NCBI GenBank assembly: GCA_934140285.1
Contig: CAKPBI010000005.1
Span: forward strand, 1-64,000
Origin: an uncultured Bacilli bacterium
GTDB taxonomy: Bacteria; Bacillota_I; Bacilli_A; ML615J-28; CAG-313
Length of the DNA stretch: 64,000 nt
Direction of reading: 5' to 3'
The translations under genes were made by a program, and so were the position numbers. Shown here in pieces: positions 32,734 to 42,049 of this stretch; positions within the stretch are counted from its first letter, which is position 1; each line of letters begins with the position of its first letter. The notes under the pieces were generated by a model. The model was not told where the DNA came from. It saw only the letters and a list, made by a program, of their open reading frames with translations, and did no database searches.

Positions 32734-33768
32734 ATGAGAGAACTATTATATAAAATGTTAGAAACACCATCACCATCTGGCTCCGAATTAAGATTACAAA
32801 AATTAATTATTAATGAAATGAAACAAATTAGTGATAAAGTAATTACACACCATAATTACAATGTGATAAATGTTATAAATTCTGAATCACCAACTAAAAT
32901 CTTACTATGTGGTCACATTGATGAGATAGGACTATATGTAGAAAAAATAGAAAATAATGGTACATGTAAGGTAACGAATGCTGGTGGAGTAAGACCATAT
33001 ATGTATGCTGGTCAACATGTTAGAGTAATCAATCAACGCAATGAAGAAATAATAGGTGTATTTGGATATACTCCTAAGATGGAAGATTTAAAAGTTACCG
33101 ATTTAGTGCTTGATCTTGGTACATCATCAAAAGAAGAAACAGAAAAATTAATTAGTATTGGTGATCCTATTGTTCATATTACAAATTATTCTCTTCTTCA
33201 AAATGATTTTCTTGCGGGAAGAGCATTAGATGATAAACTAGGTGCATATATAGTTTTAGAAACTCTTAGAAAAGTCAAAGAAAAAAATACACAAATTGGT
33301 GTATATGCTTCAACTACAGTTGGGGAAGAAACTACAGGAAGAGGCGCCAAAATGGCCGCAACATTAGTAAATCCAACTTGTGCAATTGCTATTGATGTAT
33401 CATATGCAACGGATATTAATTATAGAGAAAATCTTACTGGAGATACTTCACTAGGAAAAGGGCCAATCCTAACAAGAGGTTCATTAATGAATCCGATAAT
33501 CCATGAGAAGTTAATGAGCTGTGCCAAGAAATTAGGAATTAATATTCAACTTGATATTGCAACATCAAGAAGTTACACTGATGCAGATGATATGTATGAT
33601 AAATGTTTAGGTATTCCTACATATTTAATAAGTATTCCACTTAGATATATGCACTCATCAGTTGAAGTATGTTCAATGAAAGATGTAGAAGAAATTATTG
33701 ATTTATTAGTTGAATTTATAATGACTTTTGATCCTAAGACAAACTTTGATCCATTTAATAGGGAATGA
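32734..33768 (+). CDS. M42 family metallo-aminopeptidase
   Basis: A 344-residue M42 (PepA/YsdC/FrvX-type) peptidase that trims peptides as a large cytosolic shell. Metal ligands and catalytic residues are in CGHIDEIG, AGRALDDKLGA, TVGEETTGRGA, AIDVSYATD and the late YMHSS. The start is ATG 32734, seven bases after GGAGG; a TTG at 32722 overlaps that site. It overlaps the lipoprotein gene that follows by four bases. Confidence 0.94.
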   Translation: MRELLYKMLETPSPSGSELRLQKLIINEMKQISDKVITHHNYNVINVINSESPTKILLCGHIDEIGLYVEKIENNGTCKVTNAGGVRPYMYAGQHVRVINQRNEEIIGVFGYTPKMEDLKVTDLVLDLGTSSKEETEKLISIGDPIVHITNYSLLQNDFLAGRALDDKLGAYIVLETLRKVKEKNTQIGVYASTTVGEETTGRGAKMAATLVNPTCAIAIDVSYATDINYRENLTGDTSLGKGPILTRGSLMNPIIHEKLMSCAKKLGINIQLDIATSRSYTDADDMYDKCLGIPTYLISIPLRYMHSSVEVCSMKDVEEIIDLLVEFIMTFDPKTNFDPFNRE

Positions 33769-34601
33769 TTATGAAAAAGATATTTAATATATTAATTATA
33801 ACATTGATAGTTACATTGCTTATAGGTTGTCAACAAAAAATTGAAGTGGTAACTCCTGATGATTTTTATTTGGGAAAATACCCACAAACATTGATTGTTG
33901 ATGAAGAAATAATTTTATCTTTAAAAAAAATAACTGACAAAAATGAATATGGATATTATGTTTATAATGGAGAAGAATATCATTTATATAAAGATAAATA
34001 TTATAAAGTTGAACCAATTAAATGGGTAAAGTACGAAACAAATAATAAAACATTTTATTTAGCAGAAAAAGTTTTAGATGCTCAAGTTTTTATGAGTGAT
34101 GAATATTTTAAAGTTGATATATATTCTTACGTTACAAAAGAAGGAGTACCGGAAAATACTCATGCTAATAACTATTATTATTCAGATTTAAGAAAATGGT
34201 TAAATACAAACTTTTTTGCAACAGCTTTTACAAGTGAAGAAATGAAAAAAATAGCATTAACAGTTAATGATAATTCTCCTGAAACAACAATGGAATCGCC
34301 TAACAAATATGCTTGTGAAACTACTGAAGATTATGTATTTGCTCTTTCTGTTTCTGAAATGAGAGGATACAAACAAGAACCAGTAAAACCAACAGACTAT
34401 GCAATTGCATGTGGAGCAGTTCCACATAATAGTTTAAAAATTGATTCTGAATATAATGGATATATAGCATATTGGTTAAGATCACCAAATAATTATTATA
34501 GTTACAATGTTTCAGGTGTTAACTATAACGGAATTACTTATAACTATATCAATTGTTATTATAAGGAAATAGGTGTTAGACCTACAATATGTTTAAAATA
34601 G
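33765..34601 (+). CDS. Lipoprotein with DUF6273-like domain
   Basis: A 278-residue lipoprotein (lipobox LLIGC). The mature part carries the pattern of DUF6273/fibrobacter-type surface domains: GKYPQT near the start, PIKWVKYE, YYYSDLRKWLNTNFFATAFT, a YWLRSP motif and the closing GVRPTICLK. ATGA overlap couples it to the peptidase gene. Role unknown; it would be anchored outside the membrane. Confidence 0.82.
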   Translation: MIMKKIFNILIITLIVTLLIGCQQKIEVVTPDDFYLGKYPQTLIVDEEIILSLKKITDKNEYGYYVYNGEEYHLYKDKYYKVEPIKWVKYETNNKTFYLAEKVLDAQVFMSDEYFKVDIYSYVTKEGVPENTHANNYYYSDLRKWLNTNFFATAFTSEEMKKIALTVNDNSPETTMESPNKYACETTEDYVFALSVSEMRGYKQEPVKPTDYAIACGAVPHNSLKIDSEYNGYIAYWLRSPNNYYSYNVSGVNYNGITYNYINCYYKEIGVRPTICLK

Positions 34602-34624
34602 AATCAAATAATTAATTACAAAAG

Positions 34625-34657
34625 AGATAATGTAAAACCTAGCATTATCTTTTTTAT
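34625..34657 (+). terminator. Terminator after the lipoprotein gene
   Basis: AGATAATG/CATTATCT, 8 bp, 10-base loop, TTTTTATTATT tail. Confidence 0.8.
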
Positions 34658-34720
34658 TATTTAAGAAATTGAAAATATATAAAACATAATGTATAATAAT
34701 ATAAAAAGAGGTGCATATAA

Positions 34721-35506
34721 ATGATAAATGATTTACCAATTGGTGTATTTGATTCTGGAGTTGGTGGATTGACAGTACTTGAGGAATTAAAAAAAATGAT
34801 GCCAAATGAAGACTATATATATGTTGCAGATCAAGGTAATTGTCCATATGGAACAAAGAGTGATGAAGAAATTAAAAAGTGTGTTATAAATGTAGTAAAA
34901 TTTTTATGCGAACAAAACGTCAAAGCAATTGTTATAGCTTGTAATACGGCTTCTAACTTCATAAATGATATAAAGAAAGAGATTACTATCCCGATTTTTA
35001 GCGTAATAGAGGTAACAGCAGATTGTGCTATTAAAACAACAAAAAATAAAAGAGTTGGAGTAATAGCTACTAATACCACTATAAAAAAAGGAAAGTACAA
35101 AGAAATTTTAGAAAAAAATAAGATAACATCTTTTAATATACCATGTTCAAATTTTGTTGAAATAGTGGAAGAAAACAGAATAGATAGCCCATCAACTCAA
35201 CAAATCATTAATGAAAAATTAATAGAATTAAAAAATGAAGATATAGATACATTGATATATGGTTGTACTCATTTTAGTTTGTTGGAAAACCCCATTAAAA
35301 AGGTTCTTGGAAATATTAATTATATATCTTCTGGATTACCAATGGGGATTGAACTATCAAGATATCTAACAGAAAATAATATGTTAACAATTAAAAATAA
35401 AAATGGTGTTATTAAAATATATACAACTGGAGATAAAGGACAAGCAATTAAAACAATGCAATGGTTTAAAACTGAACATAACCCTGTTGAAAAAATTAAT
35501 ATATAA
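34721..35506 (+). CDS. murI: Glutamate racemase
   Basis: MurI supplies D-glutamate for peptidoglycan. The 261 residues show IGVFDSGVGGLTVL, the first catalytic cysteine in VIACNTAS and the second in YGCTHFSLL. AGAGGTGC precedes the ATG and a TATAAT lies about 25 bases further up. Presence of murI argues for a walled cell, unlike true mycoplasmas. It is followed by the fumarase genes after 13 bases. Confidence 0.96.
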   Translation: MINDLPIGVFDSGVGGLTVLEELKKMMPNEDYIYVADQGNCPYGTKSDEEIKKCVINVVKFLCEQNVKAIVIACNTASNFINDIKKEITIPIFSVIEVTADCAIKTTKNKRVGVIATNTTIKKGKYKEILEKNKITSFNIPCSNFVEIVEENRIDSPSTQQIINEKLIELKNEDIDTLIYGCTHFSLLENPIKKVLGNINYISSGLPMGIELSRYLTENNMLTIKNKNGVIKIYTTGDKGQAIKTMQWFKTEHNPVEKINI

Positions 35507-35519
35507 TGGAGGTAATTAA

Positions 35520-36359
35520 ATGCGTGTTATCGAAACTTCTGAATTAACAAACAAGATAAAAGAAATGTTACTAGAAGCATGTACAACTTTACCAAAATGT
35601 AATTTATCATTTTTAAAAAAAGCTCAAAAAAATGAAACCAGTGAATATGGTAAATATATTTTAGAAAAAATCATAGAAAATGATGAATTAGCAATAGAAA
35701 CCAAAGATCCTATATGTCAAGACACAGGTATTGTAACATGCTTTTTAGAAATTGGCTTAGATGTCCATTTTACAGGAGATATATATGAAGCAGTTAACGA
35801 AGGAGTAAGGCAAGCATATAAAGATGGATATTTTAGAAAATCTGTAGTTAGCAATCCTTTAATTAGAAAAAATTCTAATGACAATACCCCAGCAATTGTT
35901 CATATAAAACTTATTCCTGGTGATCAAGTAAAAATAGAAGTAGCACCTAAAGGAGCAGGTAGTGAGAATATGAGCTTTCTGAAAATGATGATTCCATCTG
36001 ATGGAGTTGAAAACATAAAAAAGCTTGTACTAGATGCAATAAAAAACTTCGGTGGAAAGCCATGCCCACCAATTATAGTTGGAATAGGAATAGGTGGAAA
36101 TTTTGAGAAATGCGCAATAATGGCTAAAGAGGCGTTATTAAGAGAAATAGATGATCATAGTAACGATCCTACTATTGCGAGATTAGAATCAGAATTACTA
36201 GAAGAAATAAATAAATTGGGTATTGGTCCTATGGGATTTGGTGGAAAAACAACATGCCTTGGAGTAAAAATAAATACATTTCCATGTCACATAGCTTCAC
36301 TCCCTATCGCTGTAAACATTCAGTGTCATGCTGCAAGACATGTCAAATCGTATTTATGA
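35520..36359 (+). CDS. Class I fumarate hydratase, alpha subunit
   Basis: A 279-residue alpha (TtdA/FumA N-terminal) subunit of the two-part iron-sulfur hydro-lyase that makes malate from fumarate, or handles tartrate. Cluster cysteines are in KDPICQDTG, GIGIGGNFEKCA and GGKTTCLGVK. A TGGAGGT site precedes the ATG. The beta gene follows directly. Tartrate dehydratase activity cannot be excluded from sequence. Confidence 0.92.
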   Translation: MRVIETSELTNKIKEMLLEACTTLPKCNLSFLKKAQKNETSEYGKYILEKIIENDELAIETKDPICQDTGIVTCFLEIGLDVHFTGDIYEAVNEGVRQAYKDGYFRKSVVSNPLIRKNSNDNTPAIVHIKLIPGDQVKIEVAPKGAGSENMSFLKMMIPSDGVENIKKLVLDAIKNFGGKPCPPIIVGIGIGGNFEKCAIMAKEALLREIDDHSNDPTIARLESELLEEINKLGIGPMGFGGKTTCLGVKINTFPCHIASLPIAVNIQCHAARHVKSYL

Positions 36360-36374
36360 TAAATGGTGAATATA

Positions 36375-36926
36375 ATGAAAATAATAAGATTAAAATTACC
36401 ACTAACAGATGATGAAATAAAGAAATTAAAAGCTGGAGACATTGTAGAATTAACAGGAACAATATATACAGGAAGAGATGCAGCACATAAAAGACTTGTA
36501 GAATTAATTGAAAAAGAAGAATCATTACCTTTTGATATTGATCATAGTACAATATATTATGTTGGTCCTACTCCTAAAAAGCCAAATCGAGTAATAGGGG
36601 TTGCTGGTCCGACTTCTAGTTATAGAATGGATAAATATACTTTACCATTATTAAAAAAAGGATTAAAAGTAATGATTGGTAAAGGACCAAGAAGTAATGA
36701 ATACAAAAAATTACTAGAAGAATATAATGCTATATATATATCAACTATAGGAGGAGCAGCCGCGTTAATTTCAAAAACCATAAAAAAATGTGAGTTAGTG
36801 TGCTACGAGGATTTAAAATCAGAAGCCATCTATAGATTAGAAGTTGAAAATTTTTTTGGCATAGTAACATATGATTCACATGGAAATGATATAATTGAAG
36901 AAGAAATTAAAAAATATTCAAAATAG
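36375..36926 (+). CDS. Class I fumarate hydratase, beta subunit
   Basis: A 183-residue beta subunit (TtdB/FumA C-terminal). KAGDIVELTGTIYTGRDAAHKR, YVGPTPKKP, GPTSSYRMDKY and MIGKGPRS are typical. I choose ATG 36375 because GGTGA lies eight bases before it; an earlier ATG at 36363 has no site. tmRNA follows. Confidence 0.92.
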   Translation: MKIIRLKLPLTDDEIKKLKAGDIVELTGTIYTGRDAAHKRLVELIEKEESLPFDIDHSTIYYVGPTPKKPNRVIGVAGPTSSYRMDKYTLPLLKKGLKVMIGKGPRSNEYKKLLEEYNAIYISTIGGAAALISKTIKKCELVCYEDLKSEAIYRLEVENFFGIVTYDSHGNDIIEEEIKKYSK

Positions 36927-36933
36927 AAATAAC

Positions 36934-36962
36934 TTGCAAAAACAATTAATTAGTGGTATAAT
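36934..36962 (+). promoter_or_regulatory. Promoter of ssrA
   Basis: TTGCAA, a 17-base spacer and TATAAT at 36957-36962, ten bases before the tmRNA 5' end. Confidence 0.85.
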
Positions 36963-36972
36963 AAAGACACTT

Positions 36973-37338
36973 GGGCCTGTATTGGTTTCGACGGGCTATG
37001 TGAAGTGATGTAAGCATACCGTGGGTAGGCACGTTAAAACCTGAGGTTTATTAAATTAAACGCAAACACAAATTATGCTTTCGCTTGCTAGCATAAGCAA
37101 GTAATCAATTAATTTTGATTTATCTCTTATAATGCTTGCCTACGTGTGTTATAAGGGAAAGAGAGTAGGCTGTGGTGATTATACTCACTCGGTGTATGAA
37201 CCAAGATTCATGAGTTAGTGTATAACTAGTTTTGTTTATCCTCTAGTTGTGCATAAAAACTAAATAGATAAACTAAGTATGTAGAAAACAAAATGGAACG
37301 TTTCTCGGACAGGGTTTCGACTACCCTCAGGTCCACCA
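36973..37338 (+). ncRNA. ssrA: Transfer-messenger RNA (tmRNA)
   Basis: A one-piece tmRNA of 366 nt. The 5' end GGGCCTGTATTGGTTTCGAC pairs with the 3' end CAGGTCC-ACCA, and the T-arm is GGGTTTCGACTACCC. The tag frame starts at GCA 37062 and ends at TAG 37089-37091, encoding ANTNYAFAC; the charged alanine precedes it. The stop lies in a CTTGC/GCAAG hairpin as usual. Most bacterial tags end in LAA; this one ends in a mycoplasma-like YAFA followed by cysteine. Confidence 0.95.
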
Positions 37339-37355
37339 AATTTTGTTAAATATAC

Positions 37356-37390
37356 GCTTGATAGGATTACATAATGCTGTCAAGCTTTTT
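37356..37390 (+). terminator. Terminator of ssrA
   Basis: GCTTGA/TCAAGC with an 18-base loop, then TTTTT. The loop is long, but the position and T run fit. Confidence 0.7.
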
Positions 37391-37413
37391 ATATAATAAA
37401 AAGGAGTTTCCCC

Positions 37414-39780
37414 ATGAATTTAAAAGAATTAAAAATAGGAAAAACAGGAATAATAACTAAAGTAGGTGGTAGCGGAGCACTAAGACAACATTTCTTAGAC
37501 ATGGGTGTAATTCCCGGAGCTAAAGTAACTTTGATAAAATATGCTCCTATGGGAGATCCTATGGAGTTACTAATACATAGTTATACATTAACTCTTAGAC
37601 TTGCTGATGCAGAAAAGATTGAAATTACTGAATGTACTGAAACCTCAACGAAAGAAGTTGAAAAACCCTTGGAAAAAGCAAAAATAGTTGTTCATCCAGG
37701 GCTAGGAGAAGGTGGAATATATCATGATAAAGAATCGGAAAATCCGCTTCCAAAAGGTACAATACTATCATTTGCTTTAGCTGGCAATCAAAATAGTGGC
37801 AAAACTACATTGTTTAATCAACTTACGGGGTCTAATCAACATGTTGGTAATTTTCCAGGAGTTACAGTAGATAGAAAAAGTGGTATGATAAAAGAAAATT
37901 CTGAAACACAAGTTACGGATTTACCTGGAATATATAGTTTATCTCCATATACTTCAGAAGAAATAGTATCAAGACAATTTATACTTGATGAAAAACCTAA
38001 GGGAATAATTAATATTGTTGATGCTACGAACATTGAAAGAAATCTATATTTAACATTACAACTAATGGAACTTGATGTTCCAATGGTAATTGCCTTAAAT
38101 ATGATGGATGAAGTAAGAGGAAATGGTGGCACTATCTTAATAAATAAAATGGAAGAAATTTTAGGAGTTCCAGTAGTTCCGATTTCAGCAGCTAAAAATG
38201 AAGGTGTAACTGAACTAGTTGAACATGCCATACATGTTGCTAGATATCAAGAAAAACCACAACAACAAGATTTTTGTGATGAAAATCAAAATGGTGGAGC
38301 AGTACATAGATGTATTCATGGAATAATGCATTTAATAGAAGATCATGCAAAAGAAGCAAATATTCCTTTACGATTTGCTGCTACAAAGTTAATTGAAGGT
38401 GACAAATTAATATTAGATGCTTTAAAATTATCAGAAAATGAAAAAGAAATGTTAGAACATATAATTCTTCAAATGGAAGAAGAAAGAGGACTTGATCGTT
38501 CAGCAGCAATAGCTGATATGCGTTTTTCATTTATTATGTCCCTTTGTGATAAAACGGTAATAAAACCTAGAGAAAGTAAAGAACATAAAAGAAGTAGAAA
38601 AATTGATAAAATTTTAACAGGTAAATATACAGCTATTCCAGCATTTATATTAATTATGGCACTTGTCTTCTTTTTAACATTTGGAGTAATAGGTGCTGGT
38701 CTTCAAAAACTTTTGGAAATGGGTATAGATGCATTAACGACTGTTGTTGATAATGCCTTAACAAAAGGAAACGCAAATGCTGTACTACATTCATTAATTA
38801 TAGATGGAATTTTTAAGGGAGTAGGAAGTGTATTAAGTTTTTTACCAATTATAGTTGTTTTATTCTTTTTTCTTTCCCTTCTAGAAGATTCAGGGTATAT
38901 GGCTCGTGTGGCCTTTGTTATGGATAAATTATTAAGAAAGATAGGATTATCGGGAAGAAGTATAGTGCCGATGCTCATAGGATTTGGATGTACAGTTCCA
39001 GGTGTAATGGCCAGTAGAACAATGCCGTCTGAAAGAGATAGAAAAATGACAATAATGCTTACACCTTTTATGAGCTGTTCAGCCAAAATACCTATCTATG
39101 CTTTTTTCACTAGTGCTTTTTTCCCAAGTAAATATAGTTGGTTAATAATGGTTGCTCTTTATTTTATAGGAATAATAGTCGGTGTAGTCGTAGCACTAAT
39201 TAGTAAAAATACTATATTTAAAGGCGAAGCAGTTCCCTTTGTAATGGAATTGCCAAACTATCGTATACCAGGAATAAAAAATGTAACTCAATTATTATGG
39301 GATAAAGCAAAAGACTTTTTGAAAAGAGCATTTACAGTAATTTTTATTGCGACAATAGTTGTTTGGTTTTTACAATCATTTGATTTTACTTTTTCATACC
39401 TTTCTAAAGAACAAACAGATAGTAGTATTCTTGCGACTTGTGCAAAAGTTATTTCTCCAATATTTACTTTACAAGGTTTTTCGGATTGGCGTATTACAAC
39501 AAGTTTAATTGCGGGATTTATGGCAAAAGAAAGTGTAGTATCAACTTTAACTTTACTACTTGGCACAGCTGAAATTACAACCATTATTTCTCCGTTAGCT
39601 GCATTTTCATTGTTAGTATTTTGTCTACTATATACACCATGTATTGCAGCGATAGCTTCAATAAGAAGAGAACTGGGGAAAAAATGGTCATTAATAGTAG
39701 TTGCTTTTCAATGTGCAATAGCTTGGGTATGCTCACTTTTAGTTACTGGCATTGGAATGTTGATAGGGTTGATAATATGA
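37414..39780 (+). CDS. feoB: Ferrous iron transporter, FeoA-FeoB fusion
   Basis: A 788-residue fusion. Residues 1-75 are a FeoA SH3-like domain (LRQHFLDMGVIPGAKV); after a linker comes the FeoB G domain with G1 GNQNSGKTTLFN at about 124, the HVGNFPGVTVD switch, DLPGIYSL and NMMDE, then the membrane permease with two Gate segments (GFGCTVPGVMASRTM and the later repeat) ending at residue 788. It imports Fe2+ across the inner membrane. Fusion of FeoA to FeoB is known in some Firmicutes. An AAGGAG site precedes the ATG. No clear Fur box was seen in the short gap after tmRNA. Confidence 0.96.
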   Translation: MNLKELKIGKTGIITKVGGSGALRQHFLDMGVIPGAKVTLIKYAPMGDPMELLIHSYTLTLRLADAEKIEITECTETSTKEVEKPLEKAKIVVHPGLGEGGIYHDKESENPLPKGTILSFALAGNQNSGKTTLFNQLTGSNQHVGNFPGVTVDRKSGMIKENSETQVTDLPGIYSLSPYTSEEIVSRQFILDEKPKGIINIVDATNIERNLYLTLQLMELDVPMVIALNMMDEVRGNGGTILINKMEEILGVPVVPISAAKNEGVTELVEHAIHVARYQEKPQQQDFCDENQNGGAVHRCIHGIMHLIEDHAKEANIPLRFAATKLIEGDKLILDALKLSENEKEMLEHIILQMEEERGLDRSAAIADMRFSFIMSLCDKTVIKPRESKEHKRSRKIDKILTGKYTAIPAFILIMALVFFLTFGVIGAGLQKLLEMGIDALTTVVDNALTKGNANAVLHSLIIDGIFKGVGSVLSFLPIIVVLFFFLSLLEDSGYMARVAFVMDKLLRKIGLSGRSIVPMLIGFGCTVPGVMASRTMPSERDRKMTIMLTPFMSCSAKIPIYAFFTSAFFPSKYSWLIMVALYFIGIIVGVVVALISKNTIFKGEAVPFVMELPNYRIPGIKNVTQLLWDKAKDFLKRAFTVIFIATIVVWFLQSFDFTFSYLSKEQTDSSILATCAKVISPIFTLQGFSDWRITTSLIAGFMAKESVVSTLTLLLGTAEITTIISPLAAFSLLVFCLLYTPCIAAIASIRRELGKKWSLIVVAFQCAIAWVCSLLVTGIGMLIGLII

Positions 39781-39938
39781 TTTATTTAATTAATTTATTA
39801 GATATAACAATTATTGTCTCGCTAGTGATAATTGTTACTTTAATAGTAATATATTTAATAAAACACCATGGTAAAAATTGTAGTTGTTGTTCTGGAAAAT
39901 GTGATTGTTGCAAAAAAAATAAAAAAATAAAGTATTAA
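39777..39938 (+). CDS. FeoB-associated cysteine-rich membrane protein
   Basis: A 53-residue protein that overlaps feoB by four bases (ATGA). One membrane helix (IIVSLVIIVTLIVIYLI) is followed by HHGKNCSCCSGKCDCCKK, which has the cysteine-rich tail of FeoB-associated small proteins. It probably helps iron handling at the FeoB pore. A longer frame that starts further upstream runs inside feoB and is not the gene. Confidence 0.85.
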   Translation: MIYLINLLDITIIVSLVIIVTLIVIYLIKHHGKNCSCCSGKCDCCKKNKKIKY

Positions 39939-39979
39939 AAAATGAAATGAATACAAAATATAAATAAAGGAAGGGTATT

Positions 39980-40843
39980 ATGAAAATTGCAGTAATAGGA
40001 TCATTAAATATTGATTATGTAGGTACAACATCATATAATCTAATAAAAGGAGAATCACACCCTGGCTATATATATATTCAAGCTGGAGGTGTAGCAAGAA
40101 ATATTGTAGAAAATTTAGCAAGAATGGAAGTAGATGTTACTTTTTTTACAGCTGTTGGAAAAGATTATTATGGTCAAACATTTAAACAAGATTTAGAAAA
40201 TATTGGCGTAAAATTTGTAATGCCAATTGAATCAAAAAACTACCATACTTCAATTTATTTTGCTATTAACAATAACCATGCAAATATGGAATATGCAATA
40301 GTGAACACCGATATCTTAAAACTAATTAATGTTGAGTTTTTATCAAACAATATTGATGAATTGAACAAGTATGAATATGTTTTACTGGACACAAACATTT
40401 CACAAGATGCAATTGATTATATATTTTCAAATGTAAAATCAAAGATAATAGTAGATGCAGTAAGCTTGATTAAGTCAGAAAAATTAATTTCTCATCTAGA
40501 TAAGATCTATCTATTAAAGGTTAATAATTCAGAATATAAGCATTTAGAAAATTATTTAATAAAAAAACACCCTCAAAACATAATTGCTACAAATGGTTCA
40601 AAATCAATTGATTATATGATAAATAATAAAGTTGATCATAAATATACTCCTATTAAAAAAGAGCATATAGTAAGTACAACTGGAGCAGGAGACTCACTTC
40701 TAGCAGGAACGATATATAATATTTTAAGTGGAAAAACTATTAGAGATAGTATTAAAGAGGGATTAAAATTTTCATACTATACATTAGATGTAATTGAGAC
40801 AGTAAATAAAAATATTAAACAATTAATAGAGGAAAATAAATGA
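39980..40843 (+). CDS. PfkB family sugar/nucleoside kinase
   Basis: A 287-residue PfkB kinase. The N-terminus IAVIGSLNIDYVG, then IQAGGVARNIVENLARMEVDVTF and the C-terminal catalytic motif STTGAGDSLLAG are diagnostic. GGVARNIVENLAR is most like pseudouridine kinase (PsuK) but no psuG glycosidase is adjacent, so the substrate is open. An AAGGAAGG site precedes the ATG. It overlaps the membrane gene that follows by four bases. Confidence 0.9.
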   Translation: MKIAVIGSLNIDYVGTTSYNLIKGESHPGYIYIQAGGVARNIVENLARMEVDVTFFTAVGKDYYGQTFKQDLENIGVKFVMPIESKNYHTSIYFAINNNHANMEYAIVNTDILKLINVEFLSNNIDELNKYEYVLLDTNISQDAIDYIFSNVKSKIIVDAVSLIKSEKLISHLDKIYLLKVNNSEYKHLENYLIKKHPQNIIATNGSKSIDYMINNKVDHKYTPIKKEHIVSTTGAGDSLLAGTIYNILSGKTIRDSIKEGLKFSYYTLDVIETVNKNIKQLIEENK

Positions 40844-41400
40844 TATTATTGAAGATAAAATATTTAATTGAACAAATAAAAAATACAAGTCCCATTTTAA
40901 TTGCTATATTATTTCTTTTAGCATTTGCAGTTACATTAATTATTTTATATTGTGGAACATACTTAGGAAAATTAAATGAACATCCTATAAAAAAGTGGAT
41001 TATTAGAATATTATGCATATTAAGCTTGGTAATGGGAATTTTATATTTATCATCTAAATGTAATTGTTCACATATTTCTAGTGAAACACTTTCGATATTT
41101 TCAATATTGATTTTAATAACAATCATTCTTTTCTTTTTAAAATTGTATTATGAATTTGCGATTGACAGCATACCAACCTATAAGTTTCAAACATGGATTT
41201 ATGGGCTATTGGTTGTAGCTAGTTTTATTCTTGCGACATCAAGTATCGTTTTAATATTTATAGGAGGATTAATGTTAATTGCACAAGTGGAATTCCCAAC
41301 TAGTTTAATTTTATTTGTAATAGGATTGGTTATATTAATTCCTCATCTCATCATTTGTATTTACTTAAATCATAAAAATAAACAAGATGCTTCGATATAG
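40840..41400 (+). CDS. Hypothetical membrane protein
   Basis: A 186-residue protein with about five membrane helices (for example SPILIAILFLLAFAVTLIILY, ILCILSLVMGILYL, TLSIFSILILITIILFFL) and a short CNCSH cluster in a loop near residue 74. Not recognised. It is coupled to the PfkB kinase by an ATGA overlap and followed by a terminator. Confidence 0.75.
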   Translation: MILLKIKYLIEQIKNTSPILIAILFLLAFAVTLIILYCGTYLGKLNEHPIKKWIIRILCILSLVMGILYLSSKCNCSHISSETLSIFSILILITIILFFLKLYYEFAIDSIPTYKFQTWIYGLLVVASFILATSSIVLIFIGGLMLIAQVEFPTSLILFVIGLVILIPHLIICIYLNHKNKQDASI

Positions 41401-41409
41401 CATAGTAAA

Positions 41410-41446
41410 AAAGATGATAAAACAAAGTTATCATCTTTCTTTTTTT
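41410..41446 (+). terminator. Terminator after PfkB operon
   Basis: AAAGATGATAA/TTATCATCTTT, 11 bp perfect, seven-base loop, then C and eight T. Confidence 0.93.
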
Positions 41447-41482
41447 TATAAATAAATAATGTATAATAATAATGGTGATATT

Positions 41483-42049
41483 ATGAAAATGTTAATTACA
41501 GCTTTTGAACCATTTAATGGATATGAAAAAAATGTAAGTGAAGAAGTATTAAAAAGAATAAGCAAAAAGTATGATAAAACAATTTTACCGGTATCATATA
41601 CTAGAGTAAAAACTGTTTTATCAAATGTTATTAATAGCAATAACTATGATTTTGTCATATGTTTAGGCCAAGCATCTTCTATAAAAACGGTCAATGTAGA
41701 AAAGTTTGCAATAAACTACACAAGATCATTGATTGAAGATAATGATCATGAAATAAGAAAAAACGGTAAAGTTTTAGAAGAAGACAATACAATCAATACA
41801 ACTAGTTTAAATATTGAAAGAATGGTAGAAAAATTGGATACCAAAATACCAATTAATTTAAGTGTTTCTGCAGGAAGCTACATTTGCAATAGCGCATATT
41901 ATGTATCCCTACATTTAATGAAAGGCAGAGCTCTATTTATTCATCTTCCTCTTTATAAGGGTCAAGCAAAAAAAGACAATGAGTATGAAATTGATAGTAT
42001 AGTTGATACAGTTAATAATATAATTAGATATATAGAAAGGAATAATTAA
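41483..42049 (+). CDS. pcp: Pyroglutamyl-peptidase I family protein
   Basis: A 188-residue C15 cysteine peptidase that removes N-terminal pyroglutamate. LITAFEPFNGYEKNVSEEVL is the family opening, VICLGQASSIKTVNVEKFAIN follows, AGSYICNSAYYVSLH holds the catalytic cysteine and LFIHLPLYKGQA holds the histidine. The catalytic glutamate region is diverged (VEKFAIN where ERVAIN is usual). The ATG at 41483 has GGTGAT before it; an in-frame ATG at 41459 lies in the TATAAT region of the promoter. Followed by the phosphatase with no gap. Confidence 0.85.
   Translation: MKMLITAFEPFNGYEKNVSEEVLKRISKKYDKTILPVSYTRVKTVLSNVINSNNYDFVICLGQASSIKTVNVEKFAINYTRSLIEDNDHEIRKNGKVLEEDNTINTTSLNIERMVEKLDTKIPINLSVSAGSYICNSAYYVSLHLMKGRALFIHLPLYKGQAKKDNEYEIDSIVDTVNNIIRYIERNN

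Noticed and set aside
39621..39776. Longer start for the FeoB-associated protein
   Set aside because: The extra 52 codons lie inside feoB out of frame; the ATG at 39777 gives the expected small protein and an ATGA overlap.
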